A stretch of DNA of 6,397 nucleotides. It comes from Saprospiraceae bacterium (GTDB lineage: Bacteria > Bacteroidota > Bacteroidia > Chitinophagales > Saprospiraceae). This document shows, piece by piece, positions 1 to 6,397 of this stretch; the first letter of the stretch is position 1; each line of letters begins with the position of its first letter. The notes beneath the pieces were generated by a model that did no database searches, had not been told where the DNA came from, and saw only the letters and a program-made list of their open reading frames with translations. The stretch is taken from assembly GCA_017995875.1 (NCBI GenBank), contig JAGOIB010000123.1, forward strand, positions 1 through 6,397. The letters are read 5' to 3'. A program made the translations under genes and the position numbers.

Positions 1-15
1 GCATCACTTCAGTTT

Positions 16-23
16 TAATTTTG
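16..23 (+). promoter_or_regulatory. Candidate Bacteroidota -7 promoter element (TAATTTTG) for the secreted-protein/PorV unit
   Basis: TAATTTTG matches the Bacteroidota sigma-A -7 consensus TAnnTTTG at every fixed base. Transcription would start near base 30 and leave a leader of about 40 nt before the ATG at 72. The partner -33 TTG would lie before base 1, so it cannot be seen. The box overlaps the TTG at 21, which argues against translation starting at that TTG. Confidence 0.5.
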
Positions 24-71
24 AATGTATTTCACATGTATTTATTCCATTGCTCATTAAGTAAGTGTAAC

Positions 72-3000
72 ATGAAAAGACAAATGAGACTTATCCTGGC
101 AGGCTTGATGCTATTTTCATCAATGCTTTCCTATGCATATGTAGATTCTGGCGAGAAAAGGCCAGGGATTAATCCATCTGATAAACCAGTCAACCCACGG
201 TCTGATTGTGCATCTGCCACGATGTCCTATGACCTCGCTATCAACAATGTGCGGGCAAGGCTTCTCAACGGAGGTGATATGTGGTGGGACCTTGAGGACG
301 GTCAATACATCGTACCAAAGGTTGATCCGGCGTTAGGCGTTCCTGGCGTATCATCCCTTTTCGCCGGTGCCGTTTGGCTCGGTGGTTTTGATGATGCTGG
401 TAATCTCAAAATTGCTGCACAGACATATCGCAAACAAGGCAATTCATTCTTTGATGACTTCTGGCCTGGTCCATTATCCTCGATTGGTACAACGGGATCA
501 GATACTTGTTTGAACTGGGATCGTTTCTTTATCGTCAAGGGTGTAGACATACGCAGTCATATTCGTGCCTTTGCTGAAGCTGAAGCACAGAACATTCCTT
601 TTAATTGTGAAACTGTACCCGAAGACCTGAAAAAATACCCTGCCAGGGGGAATCCTTACTGGAGCCAATACTATGATTTTGATCTTCCGAATGATACACA
701 AGGATTAGGTGCTTTCTTTGATGCCGATGGTGACAATAGTTATGATCCATGTAATGGTGATTATCCGGCTATTGAGGTAAAAGGCTGCCCTACAGAGAGT
801 AATTTCCCTGATGAAATCGTTTTCTGGGTTTATAATGATGCCGGTAATACCCACACGAACACAAATGGATCTCCAATTCGTATGGAAGTTCAGGTTCAAG
901 GCTTTGGGTATGCTACCAATGACCAGATCAATGACATGACCTTTTATCGTTACAAGCTTATCAACAGAGCAGTATCTGCTATTGATAGTACCTTTTTCGG
1001 AATGTGGGTGGATCCTGATCTCGGATGCTCTGAAGACGACTTTATCGGCAGTGATACAAGCAGGAGTCTGATGTATGTATACAATCAGGATGAACTTGAT
1101 GGTGATGCAGGATGTGATTGTTCTACGGGTGGTGGTACTACCTATTGTGATGAAGTACCGATTCTCGGTGTGGATTATTTCAGAGGCCCATTAGCCCCAG
1201 TCAGACAATCGGATACATTCCGTATTGGAGATCCGATTTTATTAGACAAGCAGGAGTATCCTTTTATTTATGACACCACATACATCCCAGGGAATGATAC
1301 ACTTTTCATTCTTGAAGTTGACCATAGACAAGAGCTTGGGATGTCTTCATTTACATATCACGTTCGTCAAGGTGCAGGCTCATGGCCTGGTGCGATGTGG
1401 GATCCACAGACTTCTATAGAATTCTATCGTTACTTATCAGGATCATGGCGTGATGGTACACCTTACACATTTGGTGGAAGTGGATATAATGTTGGAGGTG
1501 GGTTAGATATTGACTACGCATTCACAGGAGATCCAAGTGATCAGGCTGACTGGTCGATGTGTTCAGCATCCCTTGGCAAAATGGACCCAAGAACAGTTCA
1601 AGCCACCGGTCCTTTCCGTTTGGATCCCGGAGCTATCAACGAGCTTATCATTGGTGTGGTCTGGGTGCCTAATCAGACATATCCTTGCCCTGAATTGGAT
1701 GAACTTCGGGCAGCTGACGATCTGGCTCAAGCTTTGTTTAATAATTGCTTTATTCTCCCTGATGGACCTGATGCTCCTGATTTGGATTGGATTGAATTAG
1801 ATCGTGAATTGATCATGGTACTCAGCAATGACCCTAAGACATCTAATAATGCAAACGAACTATATGCTAAACCAGGTCTTGAAATACCAGAAGGTGAACC
1901 TGATAGTAATTACGTTTTTGAAGGTTATCTCGTATATCAGTTATTGAATGGTAATGTTACTACCGGTGAACTTGAAGATGTTTCTAAAGCTAGATTAGTC
2001 TTCCAGGTAGATAAGAATAATGGCGTATCAACATTGTATAACTGGACAACAGTCAAAGGTCCTAATAATATAGATGTTTGGGTACCAATCGAACAAATCC
2101 AGGGTGCCGATGGCGGACTAAAACATACTTTCCAGATTAAAGAAGATCAGTTTGCTTCTGAAGACAGACGCCTGGTCAACCATAAACATTATTATTATAC
2201 AGCTATAGCTTATGCTTATAATGAATATGCACCATTTGATCCTGCTTCACTGATTGGACAACGTAAACCCTATCTTGAAGGCCGGGCAAATATCAAGACG
2301 TATGACCCACTACCTCACCCACAGACCTATCGTAAGATCAATGGTATGTATGGGGAAGGTCCTGTTGTAACACGCCTCGAAGGAGTTGGTGCAGGTGAAA
2401 ATTTCCTTGAACTGGCAGAAGGGCAATATGATACCATATTCAATAATACTACAGGTGGTGAGGTTGTTTATGCACCTGGTGGTGCTCCTGTGAGAGTGCA
2501 GGTGTTCAATCCACTGGTTGTAGAAGATGGTGAGTATATTCTCAAATTTGTAGACCCAATGCCATCTGATGAGGATACCCTCTCCGCCGGAACAGGATGG
2601 GTATTCTATAATATAAATGACCCGAGCAAGATTTATACATCGGAAAAATCAATTGCTCAACTCAACGAGCAACTCATAGCTGAACTCGGTATATCAGTAT
2701 TCGTTGGTCAATCAGATGATGCCGGTGACAAAGCCGATGATTCTAATGGAACGATTGGTTATTCAGTTAACTATCTGGATCCTTCAAAACCACAATGGCT
2801 GACGTATGTTCCTGATGACCTTGCAGGAGCACCGATATTCAATTATGTGCAAACTGAACTTCCTGAATATCCAAATTTCCCATTGGATCCTAAAGGGGCC
2901 TTCTCTGACTTTGCACCATTTGTTCCTTTCATTCTTTGTGAATGGTCAAAGGACGAACCTGCTGAAAACCCACTTGGATTTGTCGTCACGCCGGGATGGT

Positions 3001-4211
3001 TAGATCCTTCAGGATCTGCCGTACAAAGTGAGCAATTTGGAGGTGTACTGCAATCACAAAACAATGTGGATATCATCCTGACCTCTGATACCTCTAAATG
3101 GAGCAGATGTGTAGTCGTAGAAACAGGAAATGCCTATTATACCGATCCTGATCCATTTCTTGCTCTCAAAACAGAAGGAAACAAAAAGAGCTTCCAGGCT
3201 CGTTCAAGGCCATCTGTCGGAAAATTCGATGGCAATGGAGATGGATATCCTGATCCTGACGGAGCCAAGGATGGCAGTGGAAATGCCCTCACTGGTATGG
3301 GTTGGTTCCCTGGCTATGCAGTTGATGTTGAAACCGGAGAAAGATTGAACATATTCTTTGGAGAGAATTCTGCCTATGGAGATTTCATTGGTGAGCAAAC
3401 GGTATCCCAGGCATTAGGATTGGGCAATGAAGCCTATGACATGATCTGGAATCCAGGCAGCCAGCTTATATTAACCTCTAACGGTCAGCTAACACCATTG
3501 GAAACCTATTGCGGTGGCCAGCAGTATGTATACGTCATGCGTACAAAGTATGATGAAGGTGCTGCCTTACGAAAGGATATAGATAAGACGGGTGTCATCA
3601 AAGCACGTGCTCTAGCTAAGATTACCTGGGCAGCCATCCCTTTATTGGTGGATGATCCAACCATCTCCTTGTTACCACTCAATGAAGGTCTGATTCCAAA
3701 TGATGTCATCGTCAAACTGCGGGTGGATAATCCTTATCAGCGTGCAGAAGGCAATGGTCAATTTAATAAGTATCCTACGTACAAGGTTAAATTTGAAGGT
3801 GTGTCTCCGGTTGCGTTGACGCCGGATGAAATTCCGGATGCTCTTGCTGAAATCAACGTCGTGCCAAATCCTTATCTGGCCTATAGCGAATATGAATCAT
3901 CTTCGTTTGACAATACAGTCAAGATCACTAATCTTCCTGCTAAGTGTGTAGTGACAATCTATTCATTGGATGGAAGATTTATCAGGCAGTATACCAGGAA
4001 TGAAGTTGGTAAACCAAATTCACCGCCAAGGACTACTCCTCCGGTAGCGGTCAATCAAATCGTTCCTGATCTTGAATGGAACCTGAAGAATTTTGCAGGC
4101 ATTCCAATTGCCAGCGGTGTTTATCTTATCCATGTGGATGCAGAAGATTTGGGTGAAAGGGTGATCAAGTGGTTTGGGGTAAGTCGACAGTTTGACCCAA
4201 GCGGATTATAA
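72..4211 (+). CDS. Large secreted protein with T9SS-like C-terminal sorting domain
   Basis: This encodes a 1379-residue exported protein of unknown biochemical function. The ATG at 72 is preferred over the in-frame TTG at 21 because it opens directly on a signal peptide: MKRQMR, a hydrophobic core, and probable cleavage after S20-Y-A22. The TTG would add 17 residues ahead of that signal and overlaps a promoter box. No Shine-Dalgarno is visible, as is usual in Bacteroidota. Visible landmarks are an Asp-rich loop DADGDNSYD at 217-225, FFGMWVDPDLG at 308-318, NEQLIAELGISVFVGQ at 865-880, a second loop DGNGDGYPD at 1053-1061, and a C-terminal domain from about 1258. That domain has VVPNPY at 1263-1268 and IASGVYLIHV at 1346-1355, the FlgD-like/T9SS sorting pattern, and ends in FDPSGL. 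From memory, similar proteins of over 1000 residues occur in Saprospiria next to PorV/PorQ-family genes. No catalytic motif was recognised, so a structural or adhesive surface role is only a guess. The gene directly precedes the PorV-type gene and is probably cotranscribed with it. Confidence 0.88.
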   Translation: MKRQMRLILAGLMLFSSMLSYAYVDSGEKRPGINPSDKPVNPRSDCASATMSYDLAINNVRARLLNGGDMWWDLEDGQYIVPKVDPALGVPGVSSLFAGAVWLGGFDDAGNLKIAAQTYRKQGNSFFDDFWPGPLSSIGTTGSDTCLNWDRFFIVKGVDIRSHIRAFAEAEAQNIPFNCETVPEDLKKYPARGNPYWSQYYDFDLPNDTQGLGAFFDADGDNSYDPCNGDYPAIEVKGCPTESNFPDEIVFWVYNDAGNTHTNTNGSPIRMEVQVQGFGYATNDQINDMTFYRYKLINRAVSAIDSTFFGMWVDPDLGCSEDDFIGSDTSRSLMYVYNQDELDGDAGCDCSTGGGTTYCDEVPILGVDYFRGPLAPVRQSDTFRIGDPILLDKQEYPFIYDTTYIPGNDTLFILEVDHRQELGMSSFTYHVRQGAGSWPGAMWDPQTSIEFYRYLSGSWRDGTPYTFGGSGYNVGGGLDIDYAFTGDPSDQADWSMCSASLGKMDPRTVQATGPFRLDPGAINELIIGVVWVPNQTYPCPELDELRAADDLAQALFNNCFILPDGPDAPDLDWIELDRELIMVLSNDPKTSNNANELYAKPGLEIPEGEPDSNYVFEGYLVYQLLNGNVTTGELEDVSKARLVFQVDKNNGVSTLYNWTTVKGPNNIDVWVPIEQIQGADGGLKHTFQIKEDQFASEDRRLVNHKHYYYTAIAYAYNEYAPFDPASLIGQRKPYLEGRANIKTYDPLPHPQTYRKINGMYGEGPVVTRLEGVGAGENFLELAEGQYDTIFNNTTGGEVVYAPGGAPVRVQVFNPLVVEDGEYILKFVDPMPSDEDTLSAGTGWVFYNINDPSKIYTSEKSIAQLNEQLIAELGISVFVGQSDDAGDKADDSNGTIGYSVNYLDPSKPQWLTYVPDDLAGAPIFNYVQTELPEYPNFPLDPKGAFSDFAPFVPFILCEWSKDEPAENPLGFVVTPGWLDPSGSAVQSEQFGGVLQSQNNVDIILTSDTSKWSRCVVVETGNAYYTDPDPFLALKTEGNKKSFQARSRPSVGKFDGNGDGYPDPDGAKDGSGNALTGMGWFPGYAVDVETGERLNIFFGENSAYGDFIGEQTVSQALGLGNEAYDMIWNPGSQLILTSNGQLTPLETYCGGQQYVYVMRTKYDEGAALRKDIDKTGVIKARALAKITWAAIPLLVDDPTISLLPLNEGLIPNDVIVKLRVDNPYQRAEGNGQFNKYPTYKVKFEGVSPVALTPDEIPDALAEINVVPNPYLAYSEYESSSFDNTVKITNLPAKCVVTIYSLDGRFIRQYTRNEVGKPNSPPRTTPPVAVNQIVPDLEWNLKNFAGIPIASGVYLIHVDAEDLGERVIKWFGVSRQFDPSGL

Positions 4212-4277
4212 AGGACCAATAAACAAAACAGAAGATATTACTTTTTCTAAACCAGCTATGTTGAAAGAAAGAAGAGT

Positions 4278-5330
4278 ATGAACAAACATTTACGTACCCT
4301 ATTGATTACCGCATGTTTCCTCAGTGCGGGTGTGGCCTTTGCAGGTAATCCTGACCGCCAGGGGGAAGCCGGTGGATACGAATTGCTCCTCAACCCATGG
4401 GCCAGGAATGCCGGGCTTCATGCTTTGACGACCTCCATGGCTTCGGGAGTTGAAGCTATGCAGATCAATATTGCCGGACTATCAAGAATGGGCAAGAATG
4501 AATTCGTTATAGCACATACAAGACTATTTGAAGGAAGTGGAATCACCCTCAACAGTCTTGGCTTCGCTTCCAAAATGGGTGAAAGTGGTGCCTTCGGGAT
4601 ATCACTGACAGCCATGGATTTTGGAGACATCGAAGTGACTACTACAGGGTCTCCTGAAGGCACTGGTGCTACCTATAGTCCAAGTTTTTTCAATATCGGA
4701 CTTTCCTATAGCTATACTTTTGATAAGAAAGTATCTGTGGGTATTCTTCTTAGAGGTATTTCTGAAAATATTGCCGACGTTGGTGCATTCGGAATTGCCA
4801 TAGATGCAGGTGTTCAATATGTCGCAGGAGCTAAAGACCAGTTCAAGTTTGGTACTTCCCTTCGCAATATGGGTTCTCCAATGAAATTCAGCGGTGAAGG
4901 GCTTTCTTTTCCTACCAATAATCCACAGGGTGGAACACAGTATCCGATTACGGTTACGCAGAGGGCTGCAGGTTTTGAATTGCCTTCGATGTTGAATATT
5001 GGTCTTTCCTATGACTTCTATGCCGGTAATCCAAACAGGATTACGGTGGTTGGTAATTTTACAGCCAATAGCTTCTCGGTGGATCAGTTAGGTGTTGGGG
5101 TCGAATATGCCTTTATGGAAAAATTCATGGTTAGGGGTGGTTATAGATACGATATGGGTGTTCCTAATAGTGATCCCCAGCATAACATCTATTCCGGACT
5201 ATGCGCAGGAGCTACGATCGAAGTGCCTACCAAAAAGGATGGTGCCGGACGTTTTGCTATTGATTATGCCTATCTGGCTACGAATCCTTTCAGTGGAACC
5301 CATAATTTCAGTATCCGGTACAAAATGTAA
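4278..5330 (+). CDS. PorV/PorQ-family outer-membrane protein
   Basis: This encodes a 350-residue protein. The N-terminus is a clear signal peptide (MNKHLR, hydrophobic core, probable cleavage after A20-F-A22). The mature protein begins with the family's N-terminal region at about residues 30-69, including GYELLLNPWARNAGLHA and the INIAGLS stretch that corresponds to the usual NPAGL motif. After this come alternating, glycine- and aromatic-rich amphipathic strands (for example FFNIGLSYSYTF and LNIGLSYDFYAG) ending in HNFSIRYKM, as expected for a beta-barrel of the FadL-like PorV/PorQ type. In characterised T9SS, PorV collects cargo from the SprA translocon and delivers it to the attachment complex; PorQ belongs to that complex. 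Which role this paralogue has cannot be told from sequence, so no symbol is given. It follows the large cargo-like gene by 66 bases with no terminator or convincing promoter between, which suggests one operon and a dedicated partnership. The start is preceded by a purine-rich run (GAAAGAAAGAAGAG) that could aid initiation. Confidence 0.9.
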   Translation: MNKHLRTLLITACFLSAGVAFAGNPDRQGEAGGYELLLNPWARNAGLHALTTSMASGVEAMQINIAGLSRMGKNEFVIAHTRLFEGSGITLNSLGFASKMGESGAFGISLTAMDFGDIEVTTTGSPEGTGATYSPSFFNIGLSYSYTFDKKVSVGILLRGISENIADVGAFGIAIDAGVQYVAGAKDQFKFGTSLRNMGSPMKFSGEGLSFPTNNPQGGTQYPITVTQRAAGFELPSMLNIGLSYDFYAGNPNRITVVGNFTANSFSVDQLGVGVEYAFMEKFMVRGGYRYDMGVPNSDPQHNIYSGLCAGATIEVPTKKDGAGRFAIDYAYLATNPFSGTHNFSIRYKM

Positions 5331-5334
5331 AGCC

Positions 5335-5365
5335 TTGATTTGGGTGGGATAATTCCATATCTTTG
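5335..5365 (+). promoter_or_regulatory. Bacteroidota-type promoter (TTG - 20 bp - TATCTTTG) ahead of greA
   Basis: TATCTTTG at 5358-5365 matches the -7 consensus TAnnTTTG exactly. A TTG at 5335-5337 sits 20 bases upstream, within the 19-21 spacing typical for the -33 element. A second TTG at 5340-5342 is spaced less well. Transcription would begin around 5371-5373, immediately before the terminator hairpin, leaving a greA leader of about 175 nt. The promoter begins just after the porV-like stop codon. The match is good, but activity is inferred. Confidence 0.55.
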
Positions 5366-5546
5366 CCCCTTAGAAATATAAACGTTCTCGTCCGGGGTAC
5401 CGGGAGGGAACGTTTTTTCGTCTGAGCTAGAAACCAAAAACCACCTGCAGAGACCTGTACTACGAATCCGGACTTTTGTATGAACGCTACCAGGAGTTAA
5501 AGACCCCGGTATTAAAACAAATATTTTCTATTTAATTTTTTAGATC
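5366..5546 (+). promoter_or_regulatory. Predicted greA 5' leader, including the internal terminator
   Basis: This stretch lies between the predicted promoter and the greA start codon. Its first part holds the terminator hairpin. The remaining 128 bases (5419-5546) contain no convincing gene, no Shine-Dalgarno, and an AT-rich run just before the ATG. Two weaker promoter-like strings occur here: GACTTTTG at 5471-5478, lacking the first T and a -33 TTG, and TAATTTTT at 5533-5540, too close to the ATG. If one of these is the real promoter, the leader is shorter and contains no terminator. Confidence 0.35.
5380..5418 (+). terminator. Intrinsic terminator between the PorV-family gene and greA
   Basis: AAACGTTC at 5380-5387 pairs perfectly over 8 bp with GAACGTTT at 5408-5415, and the 3' arm runs into a T tract at 5413-5418. 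The 20-base region between the arms is GC-rich and can form a further inner stem (TCCGG with CCGGGA, one bulge). The opposite strand has no clean T tract after the hairpin, so termination is expected only in the + direction. It lies 49 bases after the PorV-family stop codon and plausibly ends that operon. It also lies downstream of the predicted greA promoter and could act as an attenuator there. Confidence 0.8.
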
Positions 5547-6020
5547 ATGAGTGACATTCAATACATGACCCAAGAGGGTTACAACCGCTTGAAGGAAGAG
5601 CTCGAAGAATTGAGGAGTACAGGCCGCCAGGAAGCCTCCAGAGCTATTGCAGAAGCAAGAGACAAAGGTGATCTCTCTGAAAATGCTGAATATGATGCTG
5701 CCAAAGAAGCACAAGGCATGCTCGAGCTCAAGATTTCTGAATTGGAGAAAGTGTGGTCAGCCGCTCGTGTGATCAGCGAGTCCCAGCTTGACATCTCTAA
5801 AGTGACCGTGCTGTCTAAAGTCAAAATACGTAACACAAAGAATAAAGCCGAGATGGTATACCATCTGGTATCAGAGACTGAAGCTAATCTTAAGCTAGGT
5901 AAAATCTCAGTGAGTAGTCCTATCGGCAGTGGGTTACTGGGTAAAAAAGTTGGCGAAATTGCTACCGTCAAGACTCCCGGCGGTGAGATGCATTTCGAAA
6001 TCCTGGACATCTTTTTCTAG
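5547..6020 (+). CDS. greA: Transcription elongation factor GreA
   Basis: This encodes a 157-residue protein, against 158 in E. coli. GreA binds the secondary channel of RNA polymerase and stimulates cleavage of the 3' end of backtracked RNA, restoring stalled complexes. The N-terminal half (about 1-75) is the coiled-coil hairpin: LKEELEELRS, then ARDKGDLSENAEYDAA at about 37-52. The tip acidic residues D42 and E45 correspond to D41 and E44 of the E. coli protein, so the cleavage function appears intact. The C-terminal half is the FKBP-like domain, with ISVSSPIGSGLLGKKVGE and VKTPGGEMHFEILDI. The ATG at 5547 is chosen because it aligns with the E. coli start; the internal Met7 (MTQEGY) lines up with the internal MTLRG of E. 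coli. The gene is followed after nine bases by a HIT-family gene, probably in the same transcript. An antisense open frame of 143 codons inside it is a shadow. Confidence 0.97.
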   Translation: MSDIQYMTQEGYNRLKEELEELRSTGRQEASRAIAEARDKGDLSENAEYDAAKEAQGMLELKISELEKVWSAARVISESQLDISKVTVLSKVKIRNTKNKAEMVYHLVSETEANLKLGKISVSSPIGSGLLGKKVGEIATVKTPGGEMHFEILDIFF

Positions 6021-6029
6021 CCCACCTAT

Positions 6030-6397
6030 ATGGCCACGATATTTTCAAAAATTATATCCGGAGAGATCCCTTGCTATAAGGTAGCGGAAGACGATCGTTG
6101 CCTTTCCTTCCTTGATATACGTCCCATTGTATTCGGACACACACTGGTGATTCCGAAAGTGGAAGTTGATTATATCTTCGATATGGATGATGAATACCTC
6201 GCGCATATGCATGTATTTGCTAAGCGTGTAGCACGTGTATTGAGAGAAGAAGTACCATGTCTCAGGATAGGTGTTATGGTTGCAGGACTGGAAGTGCCGC
6301 ATGCCCATATACATCTAGTGCCGATGCATTCTATCGGTGATCTTTCGTTTACCAATCCAAGGCCGGAATTTGCAAAAGAAAAAATGCAGGAATTGGC
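6030..6397 (+). CDS. HIT-family protein (histidine triad, partial at 3' end)
   Basis: The frame opens with ATG at 6030 and stays open to the window end, giving 122 complete codons; the family is usually around 130 residues, so only a few C-terminal residues are missing. It begins MATIFSKIISGEIPCYKVAE, the normal HIT N-terminus, and continues with FLDIRPIVFGHTLVIPK at about 27-43. The histidine triad HAHIHLVP is at 91-98 (H91, H93, H95), preceded by GLEVP. HIT proteins are nucleotide hydrolases or transferases acting on phosphoramidates and AMP- or ADP-linked substrates; H95 should be the nucleophile by family analogy. This form resembles the Hint/HinT-like cytosolic branch, and the exact substrate is unknown. 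The start is only nine bases past the greA stop with no separate promoter, so cotranscription is likely. No Shine-Dalgarno is visible. Confidence 0.93.
   Translation, partial: MATIFSKIISGEIPCYKVAEDDRCLSFLDIRPIVFGHTLVIPKVEVDYIFDMDDEYLAHMHVFAKRVARVLREEVPCLRIGVMVAGLEVPHAHIHLVPMHSIGDLSFTNPRPEFAKEKMQEL

Noticed and set aside
1510..1800. Plus-strand frame of 96 codons inside the large gene
   Set aside because: It is in an alternative frame of a continuous signal-peptide-bearing gene and shows no family features.
4239..4246. Promoter-like TACTTTTT before the PorV-family gene
   Set aside because: The final G of TAnnTTTG is missing and no TTG lies 19-21 bases upstream, so cotranscription from the first gene is the better explanation.
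5431..5535. Open + frame between the terminator and greA, with a protein-like stretch (LYYESGLLYERYQELK)
   Set aside because: It has no ATG, only an internal TTG, and is 34 codons between stops, which is common by chance. It might be a relic of a gene, but nothing else supports that.
5579..6010. Minus-strand open frame of 143 codons
   Set aside because: It lies entirely within greA, which is certain from its conserved motifs. The antisense product is Ser/Leu-rich with no recognisable family, typical of a shadow frame.
6045..6355. Two overlapping minus-strand open frames near the window end
   Set aside because: Both lie opposite the HIT gene, whose N-terminal and histidine-triad motifs are clear on the + strand. 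Neither translation resembles a known family.
1..6397. CRISPR array, mobile element, tRNA/rRNA or riboswitch
   Set aside because: I found no regularly spaced repeats, terminal inverted repeats, transposase or integrase motifs, or cloverleaf-like segments, and the gene-free stretches are all under 220 bases.

Overview
The window looks like chromosomal DNA from a member of the Bacteroidota, most likely the Saprospiria or a close relative. Three things point there. There is a large secreted protein with a type IX secretion (T9SS)-like C-terminal domain next to a PorV/PorQ-family outer-membrane protein. Two exact matches to the Bacteroidota promoter element TAnnTTTG lie in the gene-free stretches. 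Gene starts generally lack a Shine-Dalgarno sequence. The class-level placement is an inference from remembered protein families, not from a search.

Layout, all on the + strand. Bases 1-71 are a leader with a TAnnTTTG box. Bases 72-4211 encode a 1379-residue exported protein with calcium-loop-like Asp motifs and a C-terminal sorting-type domain. After 66 bases, 4278-5330 encodes a 350-residue PorV/PorQ-family beta-barrel. Bases 5331-5546 are intergenic and hold a promoter, a strong intrinsic terminator just downstream of it, and the rest of the greA leader. Bases 5547-6020 encode GreA (157 residues). Nine bases later, at 6030, a HIT-family protein begins and runs off the window end.

There appear to be two transcription units. 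The first pairs a probable T9SS cargo with a probable PorV-type shuttle or anchor, so the two products may act together at the cell surface. No core T9SS translocon gene is present here. The second is a housekeeping greA-HIT unit. The most interesting regulatory feature is that the best greA promoter lies upstream of the terminator. Transcripts from it would meet a terminator after about 45 nt, an arrangement that resembles the GraL leader of Escherichia coli greA.

I see no tRNA, rRNA, CRISPR array, insertion sequence or obvious repeat. All opposite-strand open frames lie over well-supported genes and read as shadows.
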